DNA from: Nocardia brasiliensis ATCC 700358
GTDB taxonomy: Bacteria; Actinomycetota; Actinomycetes; Mycobacteriales; Mycobacteriaceae
NCBI RefSeq assembly: GCF_000250675.2
Contig: NC_018681.1
Coordinates: 8,680,001 to 8,744,000 of the forward strand
Direction of reading: 5' to 3'
DNA: 64,000 bases
Of the stretch, positions 8,701 through 15,217 are shown one piece after another. How positions within the stretch are numbered: the stretch's first letter is position 1; every line of letters begins with the position of its first letter. A program made the position numbers and the translations under genes. A model generated the notes under the pieces. That model saw nothing but the letters and a program-made list of their open reading frames with translations, had not been told where the DNA came from and did not search any database.

Positions 8701-9121
8701 GGCGCAACAGCTCGGCGCTGCGGGTCAGGTCCACCTCGTCGGCGCGCAGCGTGAGCCGGTAGCCGGCCGGGCCGATCTCCAGCGCGCCGTCCGGCAGCGC
8801 GGCCCGCAGTCGCGACACCTGGGTGTGCAGCGCGTTCATCGGGGCGCGCGGCGGTTGCTCGCCCCACACGTCATCGATGAGGGCTTGCGCGCTGCGGCTA
8901 CGACCCGGCCGCAACGCCAGGGCCGCGAGCAGCAAACGCGATCGGGCGCCGGGCAGCGCGGTCAGCGCGCCGTCGCGGCGCAGCGCGATCTCGCCCAGCA
9001 GGCCCACCACGACCGGTTCGCCTGCGGGCGCCCGCAACACTTGACCGCGACCACCCGGGCCGCTCTGATCCGACAACATCCCGCGGTCATCGTATGCGAG
9101 CAGGACTGACCGAGCCGACAT
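5738..9121 (-). CDS. AfsR/SARP-family multidomain transcriptional regulator
   Basis: A 1127-residue regulator. An OmpR-like winged-helix DNA-binding domain (about 35-115) is followed by the bacterial transcriptional activation domain (about 120-275), a signal-transduction ATPase with P-loop GPGGAGKT at 343-350 and a Walker-B-like LLILDNCEHV near 417, then a long helical C-terminus that looks like TPR repeats. This architecture is that of AfsR-like activators, which bind direct repeats near target promoters. GAGGGA precedes the chosen ATG; an internal ATG at 9079 is an alternative. It converges on the DrrAB-type exporter, a plausible but unproven target. Confidence 0.9.
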   Translation of the reverse strand: MSARSVLLAYDDRGMLSDQSGPGGRGQVLRAPAGEPVVVGLLGEIALRRDGALTALPGARSRLLLAALALRPGRSRSAQALIDDVWGEQPPRAPMNALHTQVSRLRAALPDGALEIGPAGYRLTLRADEVDLTRSAELLRRARERRTAGDHAACLALIAEARALWRGEPGGDLPPGEVADALCAAATTRLDELTVLELAARESAGDLEGALRLARYRAGAAPLDESAQLTLMRLLAFTGHQNEALESFAVFRTRLVDQLGADPGPALVELNTAILRGEALGHNGIAAARPPVDAVARDIDVPEFALPAAIGLRAAPNALLGRAEELSALAALLHMSRVITVLGPGGAGKTRIANEVGARAAAANRVVLVELASVRAEGADARVEIEAAISATLGLSDVGYNTTTLRPRIDARQRLREAVAARPMLLILDNCEHVIEAVAVVVADLIGVADRLTVLTTSRAPLMITAETVYPLPPLAIDPTGSPATELFAARARAVRPGVRLDPDVVAQLCHTLDGLPLAIELAAARVRVLSVEEITLRLADRFALLRHGDRSSPERHRTLHAVIDWSWNLLDAPQQAALRRLCRFPAGFTLAAAELVAAGPDVDDAAAAVDGLVNQSLLTVLDDEMLGTRYRMLETVREYGAEQLAAWPGEAELVTDRMLLWARTYALDVADRYRTGDQVWLALSVAAELDNLLDALRAALDREDAYTAYIVFPIVSALWMLRGSHAEVVGWAWRIARLQPDASGPQAPPPDLVLTSYQTMFLHLAYSNGSARDLAALRLRVRRMLRSGAELTPSNSFVAGIVLTRADGRGLARLIAHAVRSPDAETKASALLLRANMRENLGDVRGSTLDAVRALEIFGHDNVWSTAMVCRHLGQVYGQIAEYAKAVPYYRRSLEMLVRLGAYEDTIETRSMLVAALLGAGEQAGAEQELELALRAADVDSGLAGPNRLLATVMQGAAEVSLSRGDVAEGLQRYDRALELYGWPSTDVSPGPGSLMLGAAALDAWVLHGALDTAGEFVDQLIEQTLPMLTQYADLPQIGGIACAVGSYLIATEQDPARGTDLLALAPNVFCRQDFPSMCWATHAELARARLGGHQLDAARAALSRLRRRDSADRIMAILRELAKAP

Positions 9122-9165
9122 GGTTTTTCCCTCGTTTTCGATGGCCGGTCCCCTACGCTGTGCGC

Positions 9166-9633
9166 ATGGCTGAGTTCGAAGTGGTCCGGCAGGCCGTCAT
9201 CTCGGCCGAGCCGTCGCGTATTCACGGGCTGATCGACGACCTGCGGGAATGGACCAAGTGGTCTCCGTGGGAGGACATCGATCCGCAGTTGCAGCGCACC
9301 TACACGGGCGCGGAATCCGGCGTCGGCGCCAAATACGCCTGGACCGGCAACCGCAAGGCCGGTGCGGGTCGCATGGAGATCGTCGCGAGCGCCGAGCGCG
9401 AAATCGCGATCCGCCTGGACTTCGAGAAGCCGTGGCAGGCCACCAACCAGGTGCTGTTCGAGCTGAACCCGACCGAATCCGGCGCCACCGAGGTGGTCTG
9501 GCGGATGAGCGGGCAGCAGCAGGGCTTGATGAAGGTGCTCTCGAAGATCCTGCCGACCGACAAGTTCGTCGGCAAGGATTTCGAGAAGGGGCTCGCCCGG
9601 CTGAAGGCGGTCGCCGAGGGCAACGGGCAGTAG
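9166..9633 (+). CDS. SRPBCC-fold (polyketide cyclase/START-like) protein
   Basis: A 155-residue protein with the helix-grip fold pattern: an early MAEFEVVRQAVISAEPSRIHG strand-helix, the conserved WSPWEDIDP, and a long C-terminal helix (DKFVGKDFEKGLARLKAVAE). Such proteins bind hydrophobic ligands in a deep cavity. Ligand and role are unknown. The frame is open from 9094, but the ATG at 9166 is preceded by TACGCT and exactly six bases, a leaderless arrangement, and matches the family start. It is divergent from the AfsR-like gene with only 44 bases between. Confidence 0.85.
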   Translation: MAEFEVVRQAVISAEPSRIHGLIDDLREWTKWSPWEDIDPQLQRTYTGAESGVGAKYAWTGNRKAGAGRMEIVASAEREIAIRLDFEKPWQATNQVLFELNPTESGATEVVWRMSGQQQGLMKVLSKILPTDKFVGKDFEKGLARLKAVAEGNGQ

Positions 9634-9691
9634 GCGGCGAGCGGCGCGCCTGCGCACGGCCACTGCGCGACCGCGACACTATGCTGCGGGA

Positions 9692-10561
9692 ATGGCTACT
9701 GCAGCGCAATGGATCGAGGGCGCGCGTCCACGCACCCTGCCGAACGCAATCGCCCCGGTGCTGGCGGGCACCGGCGCCGCCGCCTCGCTCGACGGCGCGG
9801 TGTGGTGGAAAGCCGTTCTCGCGCTGCTGGTCTCGCTGGCCCTGATCATCGGCGTCAACTTCGCCAACGACTACTCCGACGGTATCCGCGGCACCGACGA
9901 CGTGCGGGTCGGCCCGGTCCGGCTGGTCGGCCAGAAACTGGCCTCCGCCGCGGCGGTGCGCAATGCCGCGGTGCTGAGCCTGGGCATCGCCGCGGTGCTC
10001 GGGCTGATCCTGGCCGCGACCACGGCCTGGTGGTTGCTGCTGATCGGCGCGGCCTGCCTGGCCGGCGCCTGGTTCTACACCGGCGGCAGCAAGCCCTACG
10101 GGTACAGCGGATTCGGCGAGATCGCGGTGTTCGTGTTCTTCGGCCTGGTCGGCGTGCTCGGCACCGAGTTCGTGCAGGCGGAGCGGATCGACTGGGCGGG
10201 TGTGGTGCTCGCGGTCTCGGTCGGCGCGTTCTCCAGCGCGGTGCTCGTCGCGAACAATCTGCGCGATATCCCGACCGACTCGCAATCCGGGAAGGTCACG
10301 CTCGCAGTCAAACTCGGCGATCCCCGGACCAGGACGCTGCAGCTCGCCCTGCTGGCCGTGCCGTTCGCCGGCACCCTGGCGCTGGTGGCTCGCACGCCGT
10401 TCGCGCTGGTCGGCCTGCTCGCCATCCCACTCGCGGTACGCGCCAACGCCCCGGTTCGCTCCGGCAAAGGCGGACTGGAACTCATTCCGGCGCTGCGGGA
10501 TTCCGGCCTGGCGATGCTCGCCTGGTCGATCGTGACGGCGCTGGCACTCGGTTTCGCCTGA
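9692..10561 (+). CDS. menA: 1,4-dihydroxy-2-naphthoate polyprenyltransferase MenA
   Basis: Membrane prenyltransferase that attaches the isoprenoid tail to DHNA, giving demethylmenaquinone. The 289-residue protein is mostly hydrophobic with about eight or nine membrane segments. The first Asp-rich motif reads NFANDYSDGIRG (57-68) and the second NNLRDIPTD (about 187), which bind the prenyl diphosphate through Mg2+. WIEGARPRTLP near the N-terminus is also typical of MenA. TATGCT sits six bases ahead of the ATG, so the mRNA is probably leaderless. It is in the same region as menB and menE. Confidence 0.95.
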   Translation: MATAAQWIEGARPRTLPNAIAPVLAGTGAAASLDGAVWWKAVLALLVSLALIIGVNFANDYSDGIRGTDDVRVGPVRLVGQKLASAAAVRNAAVLSLGIAAVLGLILAATTAWWLLLIGAACLAGAWFYTGGSKPYGYSGFGEIAVFVFFGLVGVLGTEFVQAERIDWAGVVLAVSVGAFSSAVLVANNLRDIPTDSQSGKVTLAVKLGDPRTRTLQLALLAVPFAGTLALVARTPFALVGLLAIPLAVRANAPVRSGKGGLELIPALRDSGLAMLAWSIVTALALGFA

Positions 10562-10573
10562 TACCGCAGACCG

Positions 10574-10606
10574 CTCGCGGACGCGGATCAGGTCCGCGGC
10601 CGCGAG
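10574..10606. terminator. Hairpin terminator between menA and the holin-like gene
   Basis: Arms 10574-10587 and 10593-10606 pair over 14 positions with one mismatch and a five-base loop. It sits between the two converging genes and has no U-run. Confidence 0.65.
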
Positions 10607-10620
10607 GCGCCCCGCCGGGC

Positions 10621-11004
10621 TCAGTCGTTGTCGGGAACCAGGATGCCGAGCACCCAGTTCACCAGCGAGACGATGATGCCGCCGATCACCGCCGCCCAGA
10701 ACCCGTCGACCCGCAGGCCGTAGTCGGTGGTCTCGGTGATCTTCGCGGTCAGCCACAGCATGAGCGCGTTGATCACCAGCAGGAACAGGCCCAGCGTGAC
10801 GATCACCAGCGGCAGCGACAGCAGCTTCACGATCGGCTTGACCAGTGCGTTCACCACCGTGAAGACCAGGGCGACGGCGATCAGGACGATGATCTTGCCG
10901 CCGTTGCCGTTCTCGGCCGGACTGACGATATCGATCTTGTCGACCCAGGCGGCGGCCAGCCAGATCGCCACCGCGTTGATGATCAACCGAATCAGAAGCT
11001 GCAT
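10621..11004 (-). CDS. Four-helix membrane protein, mycobacterial phage-holin family
   Basis: A 127-residue protein with four hydrophobic segments, at about 3-20, 38-60, 66-88 and 103-123, and little else. This is the layout of the actinobacterial four-TM 'phage holin' family, which is common in chromosomes and rarely linked to phage. No prophage genes are near. TAGCAT lies exactly six bases before the ATG and there is no Shine-Dalgarno, so a leaderless start is likely. The true function is unknown; the family name should not be read as proof of lysis activity. Confidence 0.8.
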   Translation of the reverse strand: MQLLIRLIINAVAIWLAAAWVDKIDIVSPAENGNGGKIIVLIAVALVFTVVNALVKPIVKLLSLPLVIVTLGLFLLVINALMLWLTAKITETTDYGLRVDGFWAAVIGGIIVSLVNWVLGILVPDND

Positions 11005-11146
11005 GCGCCCATGCTAAGACCGCAGGGTGGACATGTGTCGACTCGAAACGCGAATTCCGGCCTGGTGGCTGGTCGGCGCGGGCGGGCGGAGCAGCCACGC
11101 GGCGATCGGTGACCGCGTCCCCGTTCGGCCTACACCTGTCCACCCG

Positions 11147-11722
11147 CTAGGCGGCGCGATCGAGCAGCGTGTGCACCTTGGACCGCAGCTCGTCGATCGG
11201 GCCGGAGCCGCCGAGCAGCCGCTCGGTGGTCGGGTTGGGGGCGCGCAGGATGCCGAGCAGCACATGTCCTGATTCGATGGACTTGTCCTTGCGGGCCAGC
11301 GCTTCCCGTAGCGAGAGTTCGAGCACCTTCTTCGCGTCCTTGGTGAACGGGATGTGCCCGAAGTTCCGGCCGCGGCCGAACGGGCCGCGGCGTTCCTCCG
11401 GGACCGCGCGTTCCAGCGCGTCGGAGCCGAAGTTCGCCTCCAGCGATTCCCGGACGGCGTCGAGGTCGATGCCGATCGAGCGCAGCGCCTCGGCGTCGTC
11501 CGCGCCCAGCGGCGCGCTCTTGCCGTTGTCGGCCAGCGCCTGCCGGACGCCGGCGTGGGTGAGACCGGACGCGGCCAGCACGCCGCGCAGGTCCGCTTCG
11601 CACTGCGACAGCAGCCCTAGCAGTACGTGTTCCACCTGGATGGTGGGCGAACGCAATTCCCGCGCGTCTTCCTGGGCGATGACGATGGCCATCCGTGCCG
11701 ATCTGCTGAACCGTTCGAACAT
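11147..11722 (-). CDS. Stand-alone Clp N-terminal-repeat protein
   Basis: A 191-residue protein built from two Clp N-terminal (double-repeat) units and no AAA+ ATPase. The opening MFERFSRSARMAIVIAQEDA and QVEHVLLGLL, and later FTKDAKKVLELSLREALA with SGHVLLGIL, are the repeats that bind substrates or adaptors in ClpC and ClpA. It could act as an adaptor or stress-linked scaffold. Its ATG shares one base with the stop of the upstream HTH gene (TGATG), so the two form a two-gene unit. Confidence 0.85.
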   Translation of the reverse strand: MFERFSRSARMAIVIAQEDARELRSPTIQVEHVLLGLLSQCEADLRGVLAASGLTHAGVRQALADNGKSAPLGADDAEALRSIGIDLDAVRESLEANFGSDALERAVPEERRGPFGRGRNFGHIPFTKDAKKVLELSLREALARKDKSIESGHVLLGILRAPNPTTERLLGGSGPIDELRSKVHTLLDRAA

Positions 11723-11943
11723 CAGCGGTTCCTGCCTTTCCGATTGTGCTTCTGATGGACTGCCTGCTTGCTGACCTCGAGCGCCTCCGCGATCGCCTGC
11801 CAGGACCAGCCCTGTTCGCGGGCGTTGGTCACCTGGATCGCTTCCAGCCGTTCGAGCAGCCGTCGCAGCGCGAGCACCGCGCGCAACCCGACCTTGGGGT
11901 CGGGGCTGCCCGCGGCGGCCGCCAGAGTGGTTGCTTCTGTCAT
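11722..11943 (-). CDS. Small helix-turn-helix regulator
   Basis: A 73-residue DNA-binding protein (81 if the GTG at 11967 is used). It has a coil-forming helix LRAVLALRRLLERLEAIQ and a C-terminal HTH, GWSWQAIAEALEVSKQAVHQKH, of the type seen in short actinobacterial regulators, with a basic tail. The ATG at 11943 lies immediately beside a 9-base inverted repeat and no Shine-Dalgarno precedes either start. The likely role is autorepression and control of the ClpN gene it overlaps by TGATG. The longer start would translate through the palindrome, which makes the shorter one more likely. Confidence 0.8.
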   Translation of the reverse strand: MTEATTLAAAAGSPDPKVGLRAVLALRRLLERLEAIQVTNAREQGWSWQAIAEALEVSKQAVHQKHNRKGRNR

Positions 11944-11991
11944 GTCGTCAATTTTGATTGACGACACCGGGTGGTGTCAACAAAAATTGAC
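11944..11991. promoter_or_regulatory. Operator palindromes upstream of the HTH/ClpN unit
   Basis: Arms GTCGTCAAT (11944-11952) and ATTGACGAC (11957-11965) form a perfect 9-base palindrome with a four-base spacer. A second, weaker site, GTCAA then six bases then TTGAC (11976-11991), sits just upstream and shares ATTGACGA. On the minus strand TTGACA within the second site could be a -35 box, so the HTH protein could block its own promoter. Confidence 0.65.
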
Positions 11992-12097
11992 GATGGTTCG
12001 CCGACAGCGGAACGGCCACCCGGGCGACCGGAACGACAAAGGCCACCCGTGCGCGGCCGCGGTGTCCGCGCGCAGGTGGCCTCGTAGGGTCGGGCGC

Positions 12098-13183
12098 TCA
12101 GCCCGCCCAGTTGCCGGTGGCGGTGAACTTGTCCAGAATCGCGGTCGGCTCGGCCAGGCTCAAGCCCTGCGATTCGACCCACGCGTCATCGAAATACGTT
12201 CCGGCATAACGATCTCCGCCGTCACACAGCAGGGTGACCACACTGCCGCCACGGCCCGCGGCCAGCATCTCGGCGATGATCGCGAACACGCCCCACAGAT
12301 TGGTGCCGGTCGAGCCGCCGACGCGCCGGCCGAGCACCCGGCTGGCGTAGCGGGCGGCCGCGATCGAACCCGCGTCCGGCACCTCGATCATCCGGTCCAC
12401 CACCTCACCGACGAACGACGGCTCCACCCGCGGCCGGCCGATTCCTTCGATGCGCGAAGACATTCCGGTCTCATAGCCGGCGTCACCGGTCTCGTAGCCG
12501 CCATAGAACGCGGAGTTCTCCGGGTCGACGACCGCCAATCTCGTTGCGTGCCTGCGGTATCGGATGTAGCGCCCGATGGTCGCGCTGGTGCCGCCGGTGC
12601 CCGCGCCGACCACCACCCAGTCCGGCACCGGATGCGACTCCAAAGCCATTTGCTGGAAAATGGATTCGGCGATGTTGTTGTTGCCCCGCCAGTCGGTGGC
12701 GCGCTCGGCGTGGGTGAACTGATCCATGTAGTGGCCACCGCATTCGGCGGCCAGCCGGGCCGCCTCGGTGTACATGTCCGGCGGGCGTTGCACGAAATGG
12801 CAACGGCCGCCTTGTGCTTCGATCAAGGCGATCTTCTGCGGCGAGGTACTCGCCGGCATCACCGCGACGAAATCCAGGCCGAGCAGTTTCGCGAAATACG
12901 CCTCGCTCACCGCGGTCGAACCCGACGAGGCCTCCACCACCGTGGTGCCCTCGTGCACCCAGCCGTTGCAGATCGCGTACAGGAACAGCGAGCGCGCCAG
13001 CCGGTGCTTGAGACTGCCGGTGATGTGCGTGGATTCGTCCTTCAGGTACAGCTGCACGTTCCACTCCGCGGGCAGCGGATAGCGGAGCAGGTGCGTGTCG
13101 GCGCTGCGCTGCGCGTCGGCGTCGATCAACCGGACCGCGTTGTCGACCCAGTCGCGCGGCGTGCTGCGATCGCAGGCCTTCAC
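12098..13183 (-). CDS. PLP-dependent cysteine synthase-like enzyme, probable L-cysteine desulfhydrase Cds1
   Basis: A 361-residue fold-type II PLP enzyme. The Schiff-base Lys is about residue 59 in ITGSLKHRLA, the Asn/Ser substrate loop is EASSGSTAVSEA, and the phosphate-binding loop is VGAGTGGTS around 192-200. The C-terminal VTLLCDGGDRYAGTYFDDAW matches, as I remember it, mycobacterial Rv3684 (Cds1), which releases H2S, pyruvate and ammonia from cysteine. A cysteine synthase activity is the main alternative. The ATG overlaps the stop of the upstream DUF4229-type gene, so the two are coupled. Confidence 0.85.
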   Translation of the reverse strand: MKACDRSTPRDWVDNAVRLIDADAQRSADTHLLRYPLPAEWNVQLYLKDESTHITGSLKHRLARSLFLYAICNGWVHEGTTVVEASSGSTAVSEAYFAKLLGLDFVAVMPASTSPQKIALIEAQGGRCHFVQRPPDMYTEAARLAAECGGHYMDQFTHAERATDWRGNNNIAESIFQQMALESHPVPDWVVVGAGTGGTSATIGRYIRYRRHATRLAVVDPENSAFYGGYETGDAGYETGMSSRIEGIGRPRVEPSFVGEVVDRMIEVPDAGSIAAARYASRVLGRRVGGSTGTNLWGVFAIIAEMLAAGRGGSVVTLLCDGGDRYAGTYFDDAWVESQGLSLAEPTAILDKFTATGNWAG

Positions 13184-13527
13184 GGGGCGCCGTCCTCAGG
13201 CGCCTCGCCGCGCAACCGAGCCCGCAGTTGGGCCTTGTCGTGGCGGCGACGCTCGTCCACCACGGCGATGTCCTCGTTCACCCGCACGCGCAACCGCTTG
13301 AACAGCATCAGCGAGAGCGGCATAGCGATGATCAGCGCGAACAGCGCGGCGACGACCAGCGGGATGTCCACCGACACCAGCTGGGCCACCAGCACGATCA
13401 GCACCGTGATCACCACGACCAGCGCCAGCCGGGCCAGCGTGTACAGGCCGAGGTTGCGGGCGAGCCGACGACCCGCGCCAGCGGTTTGCTGTCCTGGAGC
13501 ACCATCCGGTGGAGTTGCGTCACTCAC
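13180..13527 (-). CDS. DUF4229-like small membrane protein
   Basis: A 115-residue protein with two adjacent membrane segments (about 28-52 and 55-75) after a flexible Pro/Gly/Gln-rich N-terminus, and a charged cytoplasmic tail ending EAPEDGAP. This matches the actinobacterial DUF4229 layout. Its stop overlaps the ATG of the PLP enzyme. TAGGCT lies seven bases before the GTG start, with no Shine-Dalgarno, suggesting a leaderless message for the pair. Function unknown. Confidence 0.75.
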   Translation of the reverse strand: MSDATPPDGAPGQQTAGAGRRLARNLGLYTLARLALVVVITVLIVLVAQLVSVDIPLVVAALFALIIAMPLSLMLFKRLRVRVNEDIAVVDERRRHDKAQLRARLRGEAPEDGAP

Positions 13528-13710
13528 GTCGCTCAGCCTATGCGAAGCTGTTGCCCGCCCTCGGGCCGCGCCTCGCGCCGAGGTCGAACGCGTATCCGTT
13601 TTGTCTATTACTTCCCCTTTACCAACAGTAGGTGGTTCGAGTACCTAGGGGTTTCAGTGCAACGATGTCGCCATCTGATGAGGGAACTGTCGAGAACGGA
13701 GAGGTTTGCT

Positions 13711-13920
13711 ATGAGTGCGATCACCGTCGGCGGCCAGGACACCCTGCTGACGCCAGGGCAGGTTGCTGCCATGTTCCACGTCGATCCGAAGACGGTCACG
13801 CGCTGGGCGCATGCCGGTCGACTCGGGTCGTTGCGCACACCGGGCGGGCATCGCCGGTTCCGTGAATCAGAAGTGATGCAGCTGCTCAAGTCGCTCACCA
13901 CCGAGGCGACCTCGCGCTGA
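13711..13920 (+). CDS. BldC-like MerR-type DNA-binding protein
   Basis: A 69-residue protein consisting of a single winged HTH: LLTPGQVAAMFHVDPKTVTRWAHAGRLGSLRTPGGHRRFRE. The recognition helix, the wing 'TPGGHRRF' and the size match BldC, the developmental regulator of Streptomyces that binds direct repeats cooperatively. GGAGAGG lies seven bases before the ATG, which fixes this start although the frame is open far upstream. In a non-sporulating genus it is expected to control other genes; targets are unknown. Confidence 0.9.
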   Translation: MSAITVGGQDTLLTPGQVAAMFHVDPKTVTRWAHAGRLGSLRTPGGHRRFRESEVMQLLKSLTTEATSR

Positions 13921-13928
13921 CTCGGGCT

Positions 13929-13957
13929 GCGCGGGCCCATCGTGCCGGGGCCCGCGC
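13929..13957 (+). terminator. Hairpin terminator after the BldC-like gene
   Basis: GCGCGGGCCC (13929-13938) pairs perfectly with its complement at 13948-13957 around a nine-base loop, eight bases after the stop codon. No U-run follows. Confidence 0.65.
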
Positions 13958-14038
13958 CCACCCGTGGCAGGCGATTTCACGTCTGCGGTGTGCGGGAGCT
14001 ACGCGCGGGACTACCCTCGTAAACAGGAGGTGAGCGAC

Positions 14039-14248
14039 GTGACGTACCTGTTGGCACTCATCGCGGTCGTGGCAGTCGCGGTGTTGTGCTGGAAAGCGTT
14101 CGGCCCGGAGAAGTCCGCCGGGTCGACCCCGAGCGCTCCCGCGCGTTCACCGCGTAAACGCATCATGGGCCCGGACGACGATCCGGAATTCCTCTGGCGG
14201 CTCTCCCGCCAGCATCGCGACGGCGATTCCGGCGGCAACGAACGCTGA
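14039..14248 (+). CDS. Small single-pass membrane protein
   Basis: A 69-residue protein with one N-terminal membrane segment (VTYLLALIAVVAVAVLCWKA) and a charged cytoplasmic tail containing KRIMGPDDDPEFLWRLSRQ. The GTG at 14039 is chosen because AGGAGG lies seven to eight bases upstream; an earlier in-frame GTG at 14030 sits inside that ribosome-binding site. I do not recognise a family or function. The tail motif 'GPDDDPEFL' is a useful search key and resembles tails of small mycobacterial membrane proteins. Confidence 0.8.
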   Translation: MTYLLALIAVVAVAVLCWKAFGPEKSAGSTPSAPARSPRKRIMGPDDDPEFLWRLSRQHRDGDSGGNER

Positions 14249-14283
14249 GCGTTCGCGCCGAATACCCGTCGCGCCTGAACAAC

Positions 14284-14544
14284 TCACCCGTCGATGACGT
14301 CCAGCCCCGGCAGCCCCTCGCTGTCGCGGAGCTGGTTCGCGAGCATCGTCAGATACTGTTGAGCCTCCACCGACAGCCCTGCCGCGGTCCGTGCCAGCCT
14401 GCGCAGCGCCGTGTCGTTCAATTGACTGACCAGATTCCCGTCCGCATTCACAACCGCCGCCGGGAGATAGGTGAAGTATTCGGATTCCAAGAGTCCGTCC
14501 CATCGAGCCGTCGAGCGCCGGATCAGCGCCTCGCATGTAGACAA
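14284..14544 (-). CDS. Hypothetical small cytoplasmic protein
   Basis: An 86-residue helical, acidic protein with no signal peptide or membrane segment. It starts at a TTG preceded by GAAGAGG at seven-base spacing, which decides the start. The middle part (NADGNLVSQLNDTALRRLARTAAG) reads like a short helical repeat. Codon bias favours C or G in the third position, consistent with a real gene. I do not recognise it. Confidence 0.6.
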   Translation of the reverse strand: MSTCEALIRRSTARWDGLLESEYFTYLPAAVVNADGNLVSQLNDTALRRLARTAAGLSVEAQQYLTMLANQLRDSEGLPGLDVIDG

Positions 14545-14644
14545 GACACGGCCTCTTCCCGAACGGCACGCCGCTTAGACCGTGATGTGCGCCACGTCCT
14601 TTCGTCAAGGGGTGTGGTCGCGCTTCGGCGGGTAAGCCCGGCGC

Positions 14645-14821
14645 ATGGGCGATCATCCGCAGCGGACGCCGTTCTACGGCATGGTGATGATGCTCGCGGC
14701 CATGATCAGCGGGTTGTGGGTGGCCGACCTCCCGTGGGTCGCGCTACGGGTCGCCGCGTATCTCGCGTTGCTCGTGGTCGCGTTGGCGGGGTTCCTGATG
14801 ACCTTTCGCGACTACTCGTGA
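14645..14821 (+). CDS. Small two-helix membrane protein
   Basis: A 58-residue ORF, too short for usual gene filters: MGDHPQRTPFYGMVMMLAAM, then a second hydrophobic stretch (VALRVAAYLALLVVALAGFL) and a short charged end MTFRDYS. Codon positions three are strongly G/C-rich and the reading frame encodes a sensible two-TM hairpin. It converges on the gene ending at 14827. GGCGGG lies about 15 bases upstream, so the ribosome-binding site is not decisive. Function unknown. Confidence 0.55.
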   Translation: MGDHPQRTPFYGMVMMLAAMISGLWVADLPWVALRVAAYLALLVVALAGFLMTFRDYS

Positions 14822-14826
14822 ATTTT

Positions 14827-15156
14827 CTATGCCCGGTAAAGAGTGACTGTACGAACAGGGCCGGTGTATGTGAGGGAGCCGTCAGTTCGGAGGCGGACGA
14901 CCGACCTGCCTTCGACCGCCGCGCAGTCCGCGCCGCCGACCGGACGAGCCGCCGGCGTCAGCTCGGTTTCGTCGACGGTGATGACGCGATCGATGGTTTC
15001 GCACCGGTTGCCGGAAATGCGCTCGGTCTGCGTGACGAGAACCAGTTCCTCGGAATTCTTGCCCGGTTTGATGGTCACCTCGAGATCGAACACCCGCTGC
15101 CCGTCCTCGGCTGCACCCCGCCAGTTGCCCAGGAACGCTTGCGGAATGTTCCACAC
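14827..15156 (-). CDS. Orphan extracellular-type beta domain, N-terminus apparently missing
   Basis: A 109-residue frame with start uncertain (GTG at 15156 has no Shine-Dalgarno). It contains IPQAFLGNWRGAAEDGQRVF, two Cys (about 52 and 78) and DGSLTYTGPVRTVTLYRA, a pattern I associate with the small sensor-like domains found at the C-terminus of some actinobacterial Ser/Thr kinases and lipoproteins. The upstream in-frame sequence is a Thr/Ser/Pro-rich linker that runs into the 3' end of the oxidoreductase gene, with no signal peptide or kinase. It looks like the tail of a once larger secreted or membrane protein. Confidence 0.4.
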   Translation of the reverse strand: MWNIPQAFLGNWRGAAEDGQRVFDLEVTIKPGKNSEELVLVTQTERISGNRCETIDRVITVDETELTPAARPVGGADCAAVEGRSVVRLRTDGSLTYTGPVRTVTLYRA

Positions 15157-15217
15157 CGCGGAGACAGGTGTGGTGTCGCGCGAGCGGGTGGAAGCGTACT
15201 CGGCAGGTGCCGCCGCC

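Noticed and set aside
5666..9109. A 1147-codon + strand ORF
   Set aside because: It is the antisense shadow of the AfsR-like gene. The translation is His/Gln/Arg-rich with no domain, as expected in high-GC DNA.
10621..11004. Holin-like gene as a sign of prophage
   Set aside because: No integrase, capsid, lysin or attachment site is nearby. The family is common in actinobacterial chromosomes.
12098..13183. Cds1-like gene as a plain cysteine synthase CysK
   Set aside because: Its length and C-terminal sequence fit the Rv3684 group better, and no cysE or sulfate gene is near. Activity remains unproven.
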